Shown here piece by piece: positions 9,348 to 19,857 of a stretch of 64,000 nt of DNA. The stretch is taken from the NCBI RefSeq assembly GCF_003986975.1, contig NZ_PIPO01000004.1:62001-126000 (forward strand). The letters run 5' to 3'. The notes under the pieces are model-generated. The model searched no databases and was not told where the DNA came from. It worked only from the letters and a program-made list of their open reading frames with translations. The translations under genes and the position numbers were made by a program. This DNA is from Aliidiomarina soli (GTDB lineage Bacteria; Pseudomonadota; Gammaproteobacteria; Enterobacterales; Alteromonadaceae). Positions within the stretch are counted from its first letter, which is position 1; each line of letters opens with the position of its first letter.

Positions 9348-11555
9348 GTGACCATTATCCGGATAGCGTTGCCGGTTCCCATGATGCGTTTATTTGATTA
9401 TCAGATAGATAGCGCATTGCTGGCGGGCGTCAAGCCCGGGGCGCGGGTTAAAGTGCCATTTGCTTCACGCCAGTTAATTGGTTTCGTTGTTGCACTCGAC
9501 GTAACGCCGGATATCGCGGTGGAGAAACTAAAGGCTGTGACTGCAGTTCTGGAGCAGGAAAGCCTGTTTCCGGCCGCTATGTGGAAACTGCTCCAGTTTG
9601 CCGCTAGTTATTATCATCATCCGTTGGGCGAAGTTCTGACCCATGCTGCACCAGCGGCTTTGCGCCAGGGCGAGGCCGCAAACTATCAGACGGTACGCCG
9701 TTTTCGCCTCAGCCATGAGGGTGAACAGGCCAGTTTGGATGACTTCAAACGAGCCGCGCAACAACAAAGGCTACTCGCTGCCCTGCGTGAGAGACCGTTA
9801 AGCGCGACGGATATTCGTCGCCAGGACTTCAGCGCATCCGCCCTTAAAGCATTACAAAACAAAGGGTTAATAGTGGCGGAAGAGCATGCCCCTGACTTAA
9901 CCGGCTGGCGCTTCGCTGCTGGAGAGGACGCGCTCACGCTGAACCAGGAACAGGCGGTGGCGGTGGCTGCGCTGACGCAAAGTATTTCCGCCCGGGAAGC
10001 TCATGTCTGGCTACTCGAGGGAGTGACCGGTAGCGGGAAAACCGAGGTTTACCTGCAAGCCATGCAAAAGGTGCTTGAACGCGGCCAGCAGATCCTGGTG
10101 CTGGTGCCTGAAATTGGCTTGACTCCGCAAACGGTGCGCCGCTTCGAACAGCGTTTTAATGTGCCGGTGGTAGCCCTGCATTCGGGCCTGACCGACAACG
10201 AGCGTTTGCAGGGCTGGTTGCAGGCCCGGGATAACGAAGCGGCGATTATTATTGGTACCCGCTCAGCAATTTTCACCCCGTGCAAAGCGCTGGGCATGAT
10301 CATTCTGGATGAAGAGCATGATAGTTCGTTCAAGCAACAGGATGGCTTTCGCTACAATGCGCGTGATCTGGCGGTTAAGCGGGCCCACGATGCAAAGGTT
10401 AATCTGATCCTAGGCAGCGCCACGCCATCGTTGGAAAGCCTGGCCAACGCGCTGGCGGGGAAATATCGTCATTTGCAACTGAAGCAACGGGCGGGGAATG
10501 CGCAAATGGCGCGCCATGCCTTGATTGACCTTAAGCAGGAGCGTTTGCAGCATGGTTTGAGTGAAAGCCTGCTGGCGCGAATGGAGCAGCACCTTAAAGC
10601 AGGCAATCAGGTGTTGCTGTTTCTGAACCGTCGCGGTTTTGCCAGCGCTTTACTGTGTCACGAATGCGGCTGGGTTGGTGAATGCGCTCGTTGCCAGCGC
10701 CCTTTTACCGTGCATCAACAGGCGCATAAATTACAATGCCATCATTGTGGCGCTGAGCGGGCCATTCCACGCCAGTGTCATAGCTGTGGAAGCCCTCAGC
10801 TGATTACTCAGGGGTTGGGCACTGAGCAGCTGGAGAGCGCGTTGCAGGAGCGGCTGCCGGACTACCCGGTACTGCGGATTGACCGCGACAGCACACGACG
10901 CAAAGGCCAGTTGGCAGCACATCTGGACGCGGCGGCCAGTGGTGAATACCCGATCCTGATTGGCACCCAAATGCTGGCCAAAGGGCACCATTTTCCCGAT
11001 GTGACTCTGGTGGCCTTACTGGATGTCGATGGCGCCTTATACAGCAATGACTTTCGCGCCGCTGAACGCCTCGGTCAGCTGTATACGCAGGTCGCGGGCC
11101 GAGCCGGACGAGCCAGTAAACCGGGTGTGGTGGTGCTGCAAACCCATCATCCGGAACACCCCCTGGTGCAGGAGCTGGTTAATAACGGCTATCATGACTT
11201 TGCCCGTAGCGCCTTAAGCGAACGACAGCTGGCGCTGCTTCCGCCCGCCGCGAGTATGGCGCTGATCCGAGCTGAAGCGACGCAAGAAATTGACGCGCAG
11301 AATCTGTTGCAGGCTATGTCGCAGGTTTTGCAGGCGGCCATGCAGCAGAAAACACCGCAGGTCCATGTACTGGGGCCGATGCCTGCGCCGATGCCGCGCC
11401 GAGCCGGACGTTTTCGCTACCAGTTGCTACTGCATGCCGCACAGCGAAAAGATCTGCATGCGTTATTGCAGCAGGCGCGTGGTACTCTGGAAACATTACC
11501 GCAAACACGCAAAGCGCGCTGGTCACTGGATATTGACCCCCAGGACTTTACCTAA
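9348..11555 (+). CDS. priA: Primosomal protein N' (replication restart helicase)
   Basis: This 735-residue helicase reloads the replisome at stalled forks. The N-terminal part (to about 180) binds the 3' end of DNA. Walker A (GVTGSGKTEVY) begins near residue 225 and Walker B reads DEEHDSS near 321. A zinc-binding insert with four Cys pairs lies at about 438-485 (CHECGWVGECARC onwards), followed by the second helicase half with GTQMLAKGHHFPDVTLV. The start is GTG, preceded by TGAGGA at 8 bases. priA followed by ftsN and hslVU is the enterobacterial order, here with argS in place of cytR. Confidence 0.97.
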   Translation: MTIIRIALPVPMMRLFDYQIDSALLAGVKPGARVKVPFASRQLIGFVVALDVTPDIAVEKLKAVTAVLEQESLFPAAMWKLLQFAASYYHHPLGEVLTHAAPAALRQGEAANYQTVRRFRLSHEGEQASLDDFKRAAQQQRLLAALRERPLSATDIRRQDFSASALKALQNKGLIVAEEHAPDLTGWRFAAGEDALTLNQEQAVAVAALTQSISAREAHVWLLEGVTGSGKTEVYLQAMQKVLERGQQILVLVPEIGLTPQTVRRFEQRFNVPVVALHSGLTDNERLQGWLQARDNEAAIIIGTRSAIFTPCKALGMIILDEEHDSSFKQQDGFRYNARDLAVKRAHDAKVNLILGSATPSLESLANALAGKYRHLQLKQRAGNAQMARHALIDLKQERLQHGLSESLLARMEQHLKAGNQVLLFLNRRGFASALLCHECGWVGECARCQRPFTVHQQAHKLQCHHCGAERAIPRQCHSCGSPQLITQGLGTEQLESALQERLPDYPVLRIDRDSTRRKGQLAAHLDAAASGEYPILIGTQMLAKGHHFPDVTLVALLDVDGALYSNDFRAAERLGQLYTQVAGRAGRASKPGVVVLQTHHPEHPLVQELVNNGYHDFARSALSERQLALLPPAASMALIRAEATQEIDAQNLLQAMSQVLQAAMQQKTPQVHVLGPMPAPMPRRAGRFRYQLLLHAAQRKDLHALLQQARGTLETLPQTRKARWSLDIDPQDFT

Positions 11556-11573
11556 GGCAGGCAAAGGTCACCT

Positions 11574-11597
11574 AAATCCGTGTGCTTAAACGGATTT
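11574..11597 (+). terminator. Hairpin downstream of priA
   Basis: An 8-bp perfect stem (AAATCCGT and its complement, loop 11582-11589) is followed about 7 bases later by a T-rich stretch. It may end or weaken the priA transcript before argS. Confidence 0.45.
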
Positions 11598-11703
11598 GAT
11601 AGCTTTTTTACGTCGCCGCAGGTTTTTTTTAAACAGCGTAGCGATTAAACTAGCGGCCGCTGATTTTTAATCGATTCTACTAATTTTAAGGTTGTAAGCT
11701 GCC

Positions 11704-13452
11704 ATGAAACAGCACATTGAAGCCCTCTTACAGGCTGCCGTTGAGACACTGAAAGCTCAAGGCATGCTGGACGCTGACGTCACGCCCCGGATTCAGTTGG
11801 ACAGGCCGCGTGACAAAAGTCATGGGGACTTCGCCTGTAATCTTGCCCTGACCCTGGCAAAACCTGCGAAAAAGAACCCGCGGGAGCTGGCCCAGGCGAT
11901 TATCGATGCACTGCCTGAGAACGACGTGCTGGCGCAGTGTGATATTGCAGGCCCGGGCTTTATTAACTTTAAAATTAATCATCAACGAATTATCGACCAG
12001 TTAGAGAACGCCTGGCAGGACGAACGTTTAGGCGTGGGCAGTGCCGGCACACAGCAGACTATCGTGATTGACTATTCGTCACCAAACCTGGCGAAGGAAA
12101 TGCACGTGGGCCATTTGCGCTCAACCATTATTGGTGACGCTGTCTCGCGAACTTTGGAATTACAGGGGCACAACGTTATCCGGCAGAACCACGTCGGTGA
12201 CTGGGGTACCCAGTTCGGCATGTTACTGGCGCATATGGAAGACGTGCAGAGTGAGTCCAATGACGTGGCGCTGCAGCTGTCAGATCTGGAAACCTTTTAC
12301 AAAGCATCGAAGAAGCGCTTTGACGCTGAGCCTGAATTCGCTGACCGTGCCCGCGCCTTAGTGGTTAAATTGCAGGGTGGAGATGACTATTGCCTGAGCC
12401 TGTGGCGGCAGTTTATCGATATTTCGCTTACCCATTGCCAGCAAGTTTATGACCGGCTTGGAGTGAAGCTGACGCGCGATGATGTTATGGCAGAAAGTGC
12501 CTATAACGATCAGCTCCACAATATCGTTGAGGTGCTGCGTGAGAAAGGGCTGCTGGTCGAAGACCAGGGCGCTCAGTGCGTCTTTATGGATGAATTTAAG
12601 GGCAAAGAAGACGAGCCGCTGCCAGTGATTGTGCAGAAAAAAGACGGTGGCTTCCTCTATGCGACCACGGATCTGGCCGCGGTGCGTTACCGTGCTCAAA
12701 CCTTAAAGGCGGATCGCGCCATTTATGTGGTCGATGCGCGCCAGTCGTTGCACTTTAACCAAATTTTTACCTTGTCGCGTAAAGCAGGCTTGGCCAGCGA
12801 CAGTTTGCAGCTCGAGCACATGGGCTTTGGGATGGTAATGGGCAAGGACGGGCGCCCCTTCAAAAGCCGTGACGGTGGCGTCACCAAGCTGTCAGATTTA
12901 CTGACCGAAGCAGAACGTCGCGCGCAGGTGTTGATAGCCGCGAAAGGCACAGACCTCAGTGAAAGCGAGCAGGCTGAGGTGGCTTCGGTGGTTGGTATTG
13001 CCGCGGTCAAATATGCCGATCTGTCGAAAAACCGGACCAGCGACTACGTGTTCGACTGGGACACCATGATCAGTTTCGAAGGAAACACTGCGCCCTACCT
13101 TTTATACGCATTTACCCGGGTCAGCAGCATCTTCCACAAAGCCGGTATGCAACTGAATGATGTGAATGGTGCGATTATTCTGGCGGCCGAGCAGGACACT
13201 GCACTAGCTAACAAGCTGGCGCAGTTCCCGGAAATTATTGCCAGCGTTGCCAACAAAGGCATGCCGCATTTCCTTTGTGGCTATCTGTTTGAACTGGCTG
13301 GTGCTTTCTCCTCGTTTTATGAAGCTTGCCCGATTCTGAGTAATGAAGACGAAGCGCTTAAAGCGAGCCGTCTTAAGCTGGCTGCGTTAACCGCACGAAC
13401 CTTGCAACAGGGTCTGCAGTTACTCGGCATTCCAACCTTGAAACGGATGTAA
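11704..13452 (+). CDS. argS: Arginyl-tRNA synthetase
   Basis: The 582-residue class I synthetase charges tRNA-Arg. The signature HVGHL stands at about residues 134-138, directly after SSPNLAKEM, as in E. coli ArgRS (577). The KMSKS region is replaced by [13 protein letters not shown], normal for the bacterial enzyme. The N-terminal Add-1 domain and the C-terminal DALR anticodon-binding domain (from about residue 460) are both complete. The ftsN start follows after 4 bases. Confidence 0.97.
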   Translation: MKQHIEALLQAAVETLKAQGMLDADVTPRIQLDRPRDKSHGDFACNLALTLAKPAKKNPRELAQAIIDALPENDVLAQCDIAGPGFINFKINHQRIIDQLENAWQDERLGVGSAGTQQTIVIDYSSPNLAKEMHVGHLRSTIIGDAVSRTLELQGHNVIRQNHVGDWGTQFGMLLAHMEDVQSESNDVALQLSDLETFYKASKKRFDAEPEFADRARALVVKLQGGDDYCLSLWRQFIDISLTHCQQVYDRLGVKLTRDDVMAESAYNDQLHNIVEVLREKGLLVEDQGAQCVFMDEFKGKEDEPLPVIVQKKDGGFLYATTDLAAVRYRAQTLKADRAIYVVDARQSLHFNQIFTLSRKAGLASDSLQLEHMGFGMVMGKDGRPFKSRDGGVTKLSDLLTEAERRAQVLIAAKGTDLSESEQAEVASVVGIAAVKYADLSKNRTSDYVFDWDTMISFEGNTAPYLLYAFTRVSSIFHKAGMQLNDVNGAIILAAEQDTALANKLAQFPEIIASVANKGMPHFLCGYLFELAGAFSSFYEACPILSNEDEALKASRLKLAALTARTLQQGLQLLGIPTLKRM

Positions 13453-13456
13453 TCAG

Positions 13457-14086
13457 GTGGCTATCGACTACGCCGATAAAAAGCCGAAGGGCAAGCCAAA
13501 AGGCAAAAAGCCGGGGCGCAAACCTGCCTCGCGCGGGTCTAGCAAAGCGCGTCAGGCGCAGTTAGCCCGTGCCCGGCAGCGCCGCACTCTGGTCGCCTTT
13601 CTGCTATTTATAGCTGCTTTTATCGCGTTTCTAATCTGGCTCCGCAGTAGCGGCGAGCCAAGCGGGCCGGATGCGCCATTCCTGCTGCAGGAAGAGCAGG
13701 AAAGTAGTGAGGTCGAAGCCGTTGAGGTGCCAGCACAAAGCACCCTGGAAGACTTACCCCAGGCACCACAAGAGCGCTGGCGTTACATTGAAGAGCTTGA
13801 GAATCATGAAGTTGAAGTGATTGTGCCAGAGCGGGCAGAATCGGCGCGGCGCTTAATGCAGTGCGGCTCGTTCCGGCGTGAAAACGATGCGCAAACTCTG
13901 CGTGCAAGCATTGCTATGAATGGTTTTGAGTCTCAGGTCAGACGCACTGAAAGTGCAGAGCATGGGATCTGGTTCCGGGTTATTCTGGGCCCGTTTGAGA
14001 ACTTACGCTCTGCTCAGTCAGTCAATAATCAGCTTCGTCGTGGTGGCATTCATGGCTGCCAGATCTGGTTGTGGAACCTCGATTAA
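13457..14086 (+). CDS. ftsN: FtsN-like cell division protein with SPOR domain
   Basis: The 209-residue product has a Lys/Arg-rich cytoplasmic leader, one membrane helix at about 45-63 (TLVAFLLFIAAFIAFLIWL), an acidic linker and a C-terminal SPOR domain from RRLMQCGSF to the end. SPOR domains bind denuded septal glycan, and FtsN triggers septal peptidoglycan synthesis. It is shorter than E. coli FtsN (319), mainly in the linker. The GTG start lacks a good ribosome site and lies 4 bases after argS, so translational coupling is likely. The place upstream of hslVU supports the name. Confidence 0.85.
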   Translation: MAIDYADKKPKGKPKGKKPGRKPASRGSSKARQAQLARARQRRTLVAFLLFIAAFIAFLIWLRSSGEPSGPDAPFLLQEEQESSEVEAVEVPAQSTLEDLPQAPQERWRYIEELENHEVEVIVPERAESARRLMQCGSFRRENDAQTLRASIAMNGFESQVRRTESAEHGIWFRVILGPFENLRSAQSVNNQLRRGGIHGCQIWLWNLD

Positions 14087-14154
14087 CACGCTGCCATTGA
14101 TTTTTCTGCCGGTCGTCCTCATCTTTTAATCAATGTGAAGAGAGAGGACGGATT

Positions 14155-14706
14155 ATGACAACGATAGTTTCAGTACGCCGCGGCGACAAAGTTGCGATTG
14201 GCGGCGACGGCCAGGTTTCCCTCGGTAATACCGTAATGAAAGGCAACGCACGCAAGGTGCGTCGTCTGTACAACGACCAGGTACTGGCCGGATTCGCCGG
14301 TGGTACCGCCGACGCTTTTACCCTGTTTGAGCGTTTCGAGGCCAAACTGGAAATGTATCAGGGCCATTTAACCCGCGCTGCGGTTGAGCTTGCGAAAGAA
14401 TGGCGAACCGACCGAGCGCTGCGCAAGTTAGAAGCATTGCTGGCAGTCGCCGATAAAACCACTTCATTAATTATCACCGGTAACGGCGACGTGGTTCAGC
14501 CTGAGGACGATTTGATCGCAATCGGTTCAGGTGGTCCCTATGCCCAGGCATCTGCCCGTGCACTGCTTGAAAACACCGAATTAGCCGCGCCTGAGATTGT
14601 GCAGAAGGCCTTGACCATTGCCGGCGACATTTGTGTCTATACTAACCGATTCCAGACCATTGAAGTTCTTGATGCCGAGCCTGCTAAGAACGATCCCACG
14701 GCCTAG
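14155..14706 (+). CDS. hslV: ATP-dependent protease subunit HslV
   Basis: The 183-residue protein is nearly collinear with E. coli HslV. The mature protein starts at Thr2, the N-terminal nucleophile, in MTTIVSVRR. The segments [14 protein letters not shown] and [12 protein letters not shown] are diagnostic. Twelve subunits form the proteolytic chamber that HslU feeds with unfolded substrate. An AGAGAGGA ribosome site precedes the start. hslU begins 23 bases after its end, so they form one operon. Confidence 0.98.
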   Translation: MTTIVSVRRGDKVAIGGDGQVSLGNTVMKGNARKVRRLYNDQVLAGFAGGTADAFTLFERFEAKLEMYQGHLTRAAVELAKEWRTDRALRKLEALLAVADKTTSLIITGNGDVVQPEDDLIAIGSGGPYAQASARALLENTELAAPEIVQKALTIAGDICVYTNRFQTIEVLDAEPAKNDPTA

Positions 14707-14729
14707 CCCCACTTGAAGGAGTAGTTTTG

Positions 14730-16073
14730 ATGTCGAATATGACACCCCGTGAAATAGTTGATGAACTGAACCGATTTATTATTGGCCAGGACGATGCCAA
14801 GCGCGCCGTGTCAGTAGCGCTGCGTAACCGCTGGCGCCGGATGCAGCTGGGCGATGATTTGCGTCAGGAAGTCACGCCGAAGAATATTCTGATGATTGGC
14901 CCGACTGGTGTGGGTAAAACTGAAATCGCGCGACGCCTGGCGAAACTTGCCAACGCCCCCTTTATTAAGGTTGAAGCGACCAAGTTTACCGAAGTGGGTT
15001 ATGTCGGTAAGGAAATAGACTCGATTATTCGTGATCTAACCGACACTGCGATTAAGCAGGTGCGAGAGCAGGAAATGGGCCGTGTTCGTCATCGCGCAGA
15101 AGACGCTGCCGAAGAGCGCATTCTCGATGCGCTGTTACCTAAGGCACGGCAGAATACCTGGGGCGAAGACGAGGAAGAAGCGCCGAAGGAAGACACTGGC
15201 ACCCGCCAGGCATTTCGCAAGAAGTTGCGTGAAGGTCAGCTCGACGATAAAGAAATCGAAATCGATCTAGCTATGCCGCAGATGGGGGTCGAGATTATGG
15301 CCCCTCCGGGGATGGAAGAAATGACCTCCCAGTTGCAGAACATGTTCCAGAACATGTCCGGCGGCAAGACCAAGAAGCGCAAAGTTAAGATTAAAGATGC
15401 CTTTAAACAGCTGGTCGAAGAAGAGGCCGCCAAAATGGTCAATCCGGAAGAGCTGAAAGAAAAGGCAATTGAGTCAGTCGAGCAGAACGGTATCGTCTTT
15501 CTCGATGAGGTGGATAAAATTTGTAAGCGTGGTGACAGCGGCAGTGGGCCGGATGTGTCCCGTGAAGGCGTTCAGCGCGACTTACTACCTTTGGTCGAAG
15601 GCACCACCGTCAATACCAAACACGGCATGGTAAAAACGGATCATATTTTGTTTATTGCTTCCGGCGCGTTCCAGATGTCGAAACCTTCGGATCTGATCCC
15701 TGAATTGCAGGGCCGTTTACCTATCCGGGTTGAGTTAAAGGCGCTGACCACGGGTGACTTTGTACGCATTCTGACAGAGCCAAGAGCATCACTGACGATG
15801 CAGTATCAGGCTTTGATGCAAACTGAAGGGGTGTCGATTGAATTCACTCCTGAGGGTATCGAACGAATTGCTCAGATCGCCTGGCAGGTTAACGAGAAAA
15901 CCGAGAACATTGGGGCCAGACGCCTGCATACGGTGCTTGAGCACCTGATGGAAGAAGTCTCCTTTAAGGCCAGCGAAATGAGTGGCGAGAAAGTGGTTAT
16001 TGATACTGACTACGTTAATAAGTCGCTTGATGAGCTTGCTGATAACGAAGATCTGAGTCGCTTTATCCTCTAA
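14730..16073 (+). CDS. hslU: HslU ATPase subunit of HslUV protease
   Basis: The 447-residue AAA+ unfoldase has Walker A ([15 protein letters not shown], about residues 56-70) and Walker B ([10 protein letters not shown], about 252-261) with the intermediate domain between them and the sensor 2 segment [12 protein letters not shown]. The C-terminal FIL end inserts into HslV in this family. The ATG at 14730 was chosen, with AAGGA 10 bases upstream, rather than the TTG directly before it. A strong terminator follows. Confidence 0.98.
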   Translation: MSNMTPREIVDELNRFIIGQDDAKRAVSVALRNRWRRMQLGDDLRQEVTPKNILMIGPTGVGKTEIARRLAKLANAPFIKVEATKFTEVGYVGKEIDSIIRDLTDTAIKQVREQEMGRVRHRAEDAAEERILDALLPKARQNTWGEDEEEAPKEDTGTRQAFRKKLREGQLDDKEIEIDLAMPQMGVEIMAPPGMEEMTSQLQNMFQNMSGGKTKKRKVKIKDAFKQLVEEEAAKMVNPEELKEKAIESVEQNGIVFLDEVDKICKRGDSGSGPDVSREGVQRDLLPLVEGTTVNTKHGMVKTDHILFIASGAFQMSKPSDLIPELQGRLPIRVELKALTTGDFVRILTEPRASLTMQYQALMQTEGVSIEFTPEGIERIAQIAWQVNEKTENIGARRLHTVLEHLMEEVSFKASEMSGEKVVIDTDYVNKSLDELADNEDLSRFIL

Positions 16074-16095
16074 TTTACGAGGGTGGGCAGACTTT

Positions 16096-18159
16096 CTAAA
16101 TGGCGCCAGTTGGCGCCATTTTTTCGTTAGCGGACTGAGTTTTCCAGTGCGACTGGAGCATTTCCAGCGCCATTTTTAAGTTGATTGGTGGGCTCAAATG
16201 GTAGCCCTGCATTTGGTCGCATTGCATCTGGCTAAGCAGTTCGAGCTGCGCTGCGCTTTCCACGCCTTCGGCCACAACCCGCTTCTTCAAACCATGACTG
16301 AGTTCGATCAGGGTTCTGACAATATTGCCACCCGAGTCCTGGTGCTCACCAAGTAACTCGTTAATGAAACTGCGGTCAATTTTTATTTTGTCGACCGGTA
16401 AGCGGCGCAGATAAGCAAGTGATGAATAACCGGTGCCGAAGTCGTCGATGGAAACCCTGATCCCCAGTTCCTGCAATTGCTGCAACACGTTGAGCCCGGC
16501 CTGAAGGTCGGTCATAGCGACGTTTTCAGTAATTTCCAGTTCAATGTCGCTGTAATTCAGCTGATAACGACGAAACAGGGATTTGAGTTTAATCACCAGC
16601 TCAGGGTTCTGAAAATGGCGAGCACTGATATTCACCGCCACCGGCAATACTTCATTGCCCAGGGCCCGCCACCGCGAGAGTAGCTGCGCGCAGTGTTCTA
16701 AAACCCAGTCATCGAGGCGGGTGGCCAGGCCCAGCTCTTCAATAAAGGGTAAAAACTGGCTCGGAGCGATGAGACCACGCTGCGGATGCTGCCAGCGAAC
16801 CAGTGCTTCAAAACTGGATAACAGGCTGCCGCTGTTATTGAAAAGCGGTTGCAGATGCAAGGTGAATTCGTTGTTGGCAAATGCCTGTTTTAGTTCCGGC
16901 TCAATATCAATCAGGCGGATGTAACTGTCATCCATGCCGCGGCGGTAAAAGACCACGGGTTTGGTGTCGCTTTGCTTGGACTGGGCCAGCGCCATATTGG
17001 CCTTGCTTAGCAGGGTATCAGCATGCACCCCGTTTTGCGGATAACGTGCAATACCAACACCACAACTTAAAGTGACTGCGCGTTTGTCGATCTGCATAGG
17101 CGCTTGAACGTGGCGCTGAATTTGTGCGCCAAGCCCTTCAATCAGGCTGCGTCGCTTAAGGTGGTCGAAGAGGATCACAAACACATCACCGCTCATCCGG
17201 GCGATGGCAAGGGGTCGTGGGGTAATGCCCTGCAGGCGTTGACTCACTTCGATCAGTGCACGGTCACCGCCGCGGATACCGAGCGTGTCGTTAATGGCTT
17301 TAAAGCGGTTAATACCGACCAGGAAGATACTTAAATGACGACCATTGCTGCGACTGGCATCAATGAAAGACGGCATTTTACTCATTAGTTCTTCGCGATT
17401 TTCGATGCCGGTCAGTGCGTCGTGGGTGTTGAGGTATTCGGCCTGCTGTAAGGCTGAGAGTGTGCGCGTTCGTTCAGCTTCGAGTAACCAGATAATGATA
17501 CCCACTGCAGCAGCAGCGATGCAGGCCAGATTAAAAACCCCCTGCAACGCCCAGAGCGCACTACTGATACTGAAGTCGGCGCTGAACAGACTGATTTGAA
17601 CCAGCGTCAGGTTCTTAACCCCAATTAGAGCAAAGGCGGCGGCAATCAGGCGAGGTCCTATTGACGCCGGGGCCTGGGTATAAATCAGCATACCGATGCT
17701 CAGCAATGCCACACCACTGACTAAGAACATCATGGTGTCACGAAGAAACCACACCCAGGTAGTCTCTGCGCTGAACACCGCAGGCAGCATAAGCAGCCCG
17801 GCAAGGAGAATGCTGGTGAGGTAAAAATAACGGCGTTTGCGTGTCGCCGGCGGACGCTCGTGAACGATGTCAAAGACCCCAATAGCCAATAAACTTAAGG
17901 CCACATAGAGTGACGCCAGTTGGGCGAGGATAAAATAAGGGGTGAGTGCGGCGGCAACGTTAGCATTGTCCAGAGCACCCATGCGCACCAAGGCAAAACA
18001 GGTACTGGCACTGTAGTAGAACGAGGCATAGGACCAGAACCGCAGGTAACTGCGGTGATAGTGCCTGTAATAGTGACGCAACAAGAGACCAAAGCCAAGC
18101 AGCAAAACTGCTTGGGCCGAGTAACTGACAGTTGCCATAGCCAGGTTCTGAAACATCAT
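16096..18159 (-). CDS. Membrane GGDEF-EAL protein, probable c-di-GMP phosphodiesterase
   Basis: This 687-residue protein has about seven membrane helices in residues 1-230, then a GGDEF domain (about 240-410) and an EAL domain (about 425-675). The GGDEF signature is degenerate: RMSGDVFVILF stands where GGDEF is expected, so cyclase activity is unlikely. The EAL domain keeps EALVRWQHP, EITENVAM and DDFGTGYSS, which carry the metal and catalytic residues. I infer c-di-GMP breakdown with the GGDEF part in a regulatory role, and sensing by the membrane part. Target process is unknown. Confidence 0.87.
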   Translation of the reverse strand: MMFQNLAMATVSYSAQAVLLLGFGLLLRHYYRHYHRSYLRFWSYASFYYSASTCFALVRMGALDNANVAAALTPYFILAQLASLYVALSLLAIGVFDIVHERPPATRKRRYFYLTSILLAGLLMLPAVFSAETTWVWFLRDTMMFLVSGVALLSIGMLIYTQAPASIGPRLIAAAFALIGVKNLTLVQISLFSADFSISSALWALQGVFNLACIAAAAVGIIIWLLEAERTRTLSALQQAEYLNTHDALTGIENREELMSKMPSFIDASRSNGRHLSIFLVGINRFKAINDTLGIRGGDRALIEVSQRLQGITPRPLAIARMSGDVFVILFDHLKRRSLIEGLGAQIQRHVQAPMQIDKRAVTLSCGVGIARYPQNGVHADTLLSKANMALAQSKQSDTKPVVFYRRGMDDSYIRLIDIEPELKQAFANNEFTLHLQPLFNNSGSLLSSFEALVRWQHPQRGLIAPSQFLPFIEELGLATRLDDWVLEHCAQLLSRWRALGNEVLPVAVNISARHFQNPELVIKLKSLFRRYQLNYSDIELEITENVAMTDLQAGLNVLQQLQELGIRVSIDDFGTGYSSLAYLRRLPVDKIKIDRSFINELLGEHQDSGGNIVRTLIELSHGLKKRVVAEGVESAAQLELLSQMQCDQMQGYHLSPPINLKMALEMLQSHWKTQSANEKMAPTGAI
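16099..16124 (+). terminator. Rho-independent terminator of hslU
   Basis: A 9-bp GC-rich stem (AATGGCGCC and its complement, 4-base loop) runs into a T tract. It lies inside the last codons of the convergent GGDEF-EAL gene, so one sequence both encodes that C-terminus and ends hslVU transcription. Confidence 0.88.
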
Positions 18160-18316
18160 AGAGTCTTTGGTTGTTATTTTTTTGTATACCCTGACTGTAC
18201 AGAGGTTTCGCCAGTAAAATCAACCAACATCTTTAATTCGGTGGATGGGTTTATATCTGCTTCCTATAGGGTTTATACTGAGGGCCTTCCTCCTTGTGCA
18301 TTAGGTAGCCATTACT

Positions 18317-18802
18317 ATGGAATACAATACTTCAGAACTTTGTGACTTATACGCTGACGCAGTCGATGTTGTTGAACCCATGTTTGTTAACTATGGTGGT
18401 CGCTCTTCGTTTGGCGGGCAAATCGTCACCATTAAGTGTTATGAAGATAAAGGGCTTATCGAATCCACGTTACAGGAAAACGGCCTCGGTAAAGTGCTTT
18501 TGGTTGATGGCGGTGGTTCACTGCGCCGTGCGCTGATTGATATCGGCATTGCTGAACTGGCACTGGAGAACGACTGGGAAGGTATTATTTGTTATGGCTG
18601 TGTACGCGACGTAGATGCTATTGAAGATCTTGATATTGGCGTCCAGGCAATTGCTTCAATTCCGGTGGGGGCCCCGGCAGAGGGAACAGGAGAAAGCGAC
18701 CTTCCGGTTAACTTTGGTGGTGTAACTTTCTTACCGGAAGATCACATCTACGCCGACACCACAGGGGTTATTTTGTCTCCTGAGCCACTCGATCTCGAGT
18801 AA
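18317..18802 (+). CDS. rraA: Ribonuclease E activity regulator RraA
   Basis: The 161-residue protein has the same length as E. coli RraA and the conserved segments [30 protein letters not shown] and [13 protein letters not shown]-like [15 protein letters not shown]. In E. coli a trimer binds RNase E and inhibits it. Homologues elsewhere act as HMG aldolases, but the enterobacterial-type sequence supports the regulator. Its position near hslVU matches the E. coli order. hutG follows after 11 bases and may be read through. Confidence 0.93.
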   Translation: MEYNTSELCDLYADAVDVVEPMFVNYGGRSSFGGQIVTIKCYEDKGLIESTLQENGLGKVLLVDGGGSLRRALIDIGIAELALENDWEGIICYGCVRDVDAIEDLDIGVQAIASIPVGAPAEGTGESDLPVNFGGVTFLPEDHIYADTTGVILSPEPLDLE

Positions 18803-18813
18803 TCGGGTGCGAC

Positions 18814-19857
18814 ATGGCTGAGTACCTTCGGCGCACTAACCCGCAACCCTTCGTTAAAACACGCGAGCAGGAGACCAAAATTGGTCAGGCTATCGCCTGC
18901 CTGCGTGAAGGCGATGACTTCGGCGACCTGTTGACCAGCCACCTTGCAGATGGTTGCAAAGTGGCGTTGCTCGGCGTGCCTGAGTCGATTGGGCCGCGGG
19001 CTAACTGCGGTCGGGGTGGCTCTGAAGGGGGCTGGCAGGCATTTTTAACTTCCTTTTTGAACTTGCAGGCGACTCCCGCCATGCCGGTGCATGAACTACT
19101 GTTGCTCGGCCATGTTGATTGCGATGATTTGATGGCCGAGGCGGCCGATCTGGATGCCGCCGACGCACAGGATCTGAATCGTTTGCGTGAACTCTGTGCG
19201 CAGGTTGACCAGCGTGTGCTGCAGGTTCTGCGGCCATTGTTTGACGCCGGCTATGAAGTGATCTTAATTGGTGGTGGGCACAACAATGCCTACCCACTAC
19301 TAACTGCCTTGTATGAAAGCCAAAAGCAGCGTTGCGGCAGCGTAAATCTGGATCCGCACGCTGATTTTCGCCCCCGTGAAGGACGTCATAGTGGCAATGG
19401 CTTTAGCTATGCCTACATGGAAGGGGCATTGTCGAATTATCATGTGGTATCTCTGCATGAAGGAAAGAACTCTGCGACCAGCCTTAAGCAAATGGCGGAT
19501 GCAGGTTTTAGCTACCACAGCATTCATCGTCTTTATGATATGCAGTTTGTCGACGCACTTGAAGAGGTCAGCGCCCTGGCGAAAAGCTGGGATCAGCCGA
19601 CCGGTATTGAAGTCGATGTCGATGCTATTATGCAGGCCCCAGCCAGCGCCCTGAACTACACAGGTGTCAGCATGGCGCAGGGCTATCGCTTTGTCTCTCG
19701 CCTTGCCAGCCTGCCCCAGGTTCACTACGTCCACCTTGCTGAAGCCGCACCAGCGCGGCATCCGGCGGGGCAAGAGGCTGGCTTAATGGCAAGTGGTCAG
19801 TTACTGACTGAGCTTACCCTGGCGTACTTGTTTGGTCGTGAACAGCGCGGCCTTTAA
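18814..19857 (+). CDS. hutG: Formimidoylglutamase (ureohydrolase family)
   Basis: The 347-residue protein belongs to the arginase/agmatinase fold. The binuclear manganese ligands appear in GGGHNNAYP, LDPHADFRP and EVDVDAI. In the histidine pathway it hydrolyses N-formimidoyl-glutamate to glutamate and formamide, the likely role here since hutI, hutU and hutH are beside it. The first two motifs deviate from the common GGDHS and DAHxD forms, which is seen in this branch. It follows rraA closely on the same strand, and its last 44 bases overlap the end of convergent hutI. Confidence 0.85.
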   Translation: MAEYLRRTNPQPFVKTREQETKIGQAIACLREGDDFGDLLTSHLADGCKVALLGVPESIGPRANCGRGGSEGGWQAFLTSFLNLQATPAMPVHELLLLGHVDCDDLMAEAADLDAADAQDLNRLRELCAQVDQRVLQVLRPLFDAGYEVILIGGGHNNAYPLLTALYESQKQRCGSVNLDPHADFRPREGRHSGNGFSYAYMEGALSNYHVVSLHEGKNSATSLKQMADAGFSYHSIHRLYDMQFVDALEEVSALAKSWDQPTGIEVDVDAIMQAPASALNYTGVSMAQGYRFVSRLASLPQVHYVHLAEAAPARHPAGQEAGLMASGQLLTELTLAYLFGREQRGL

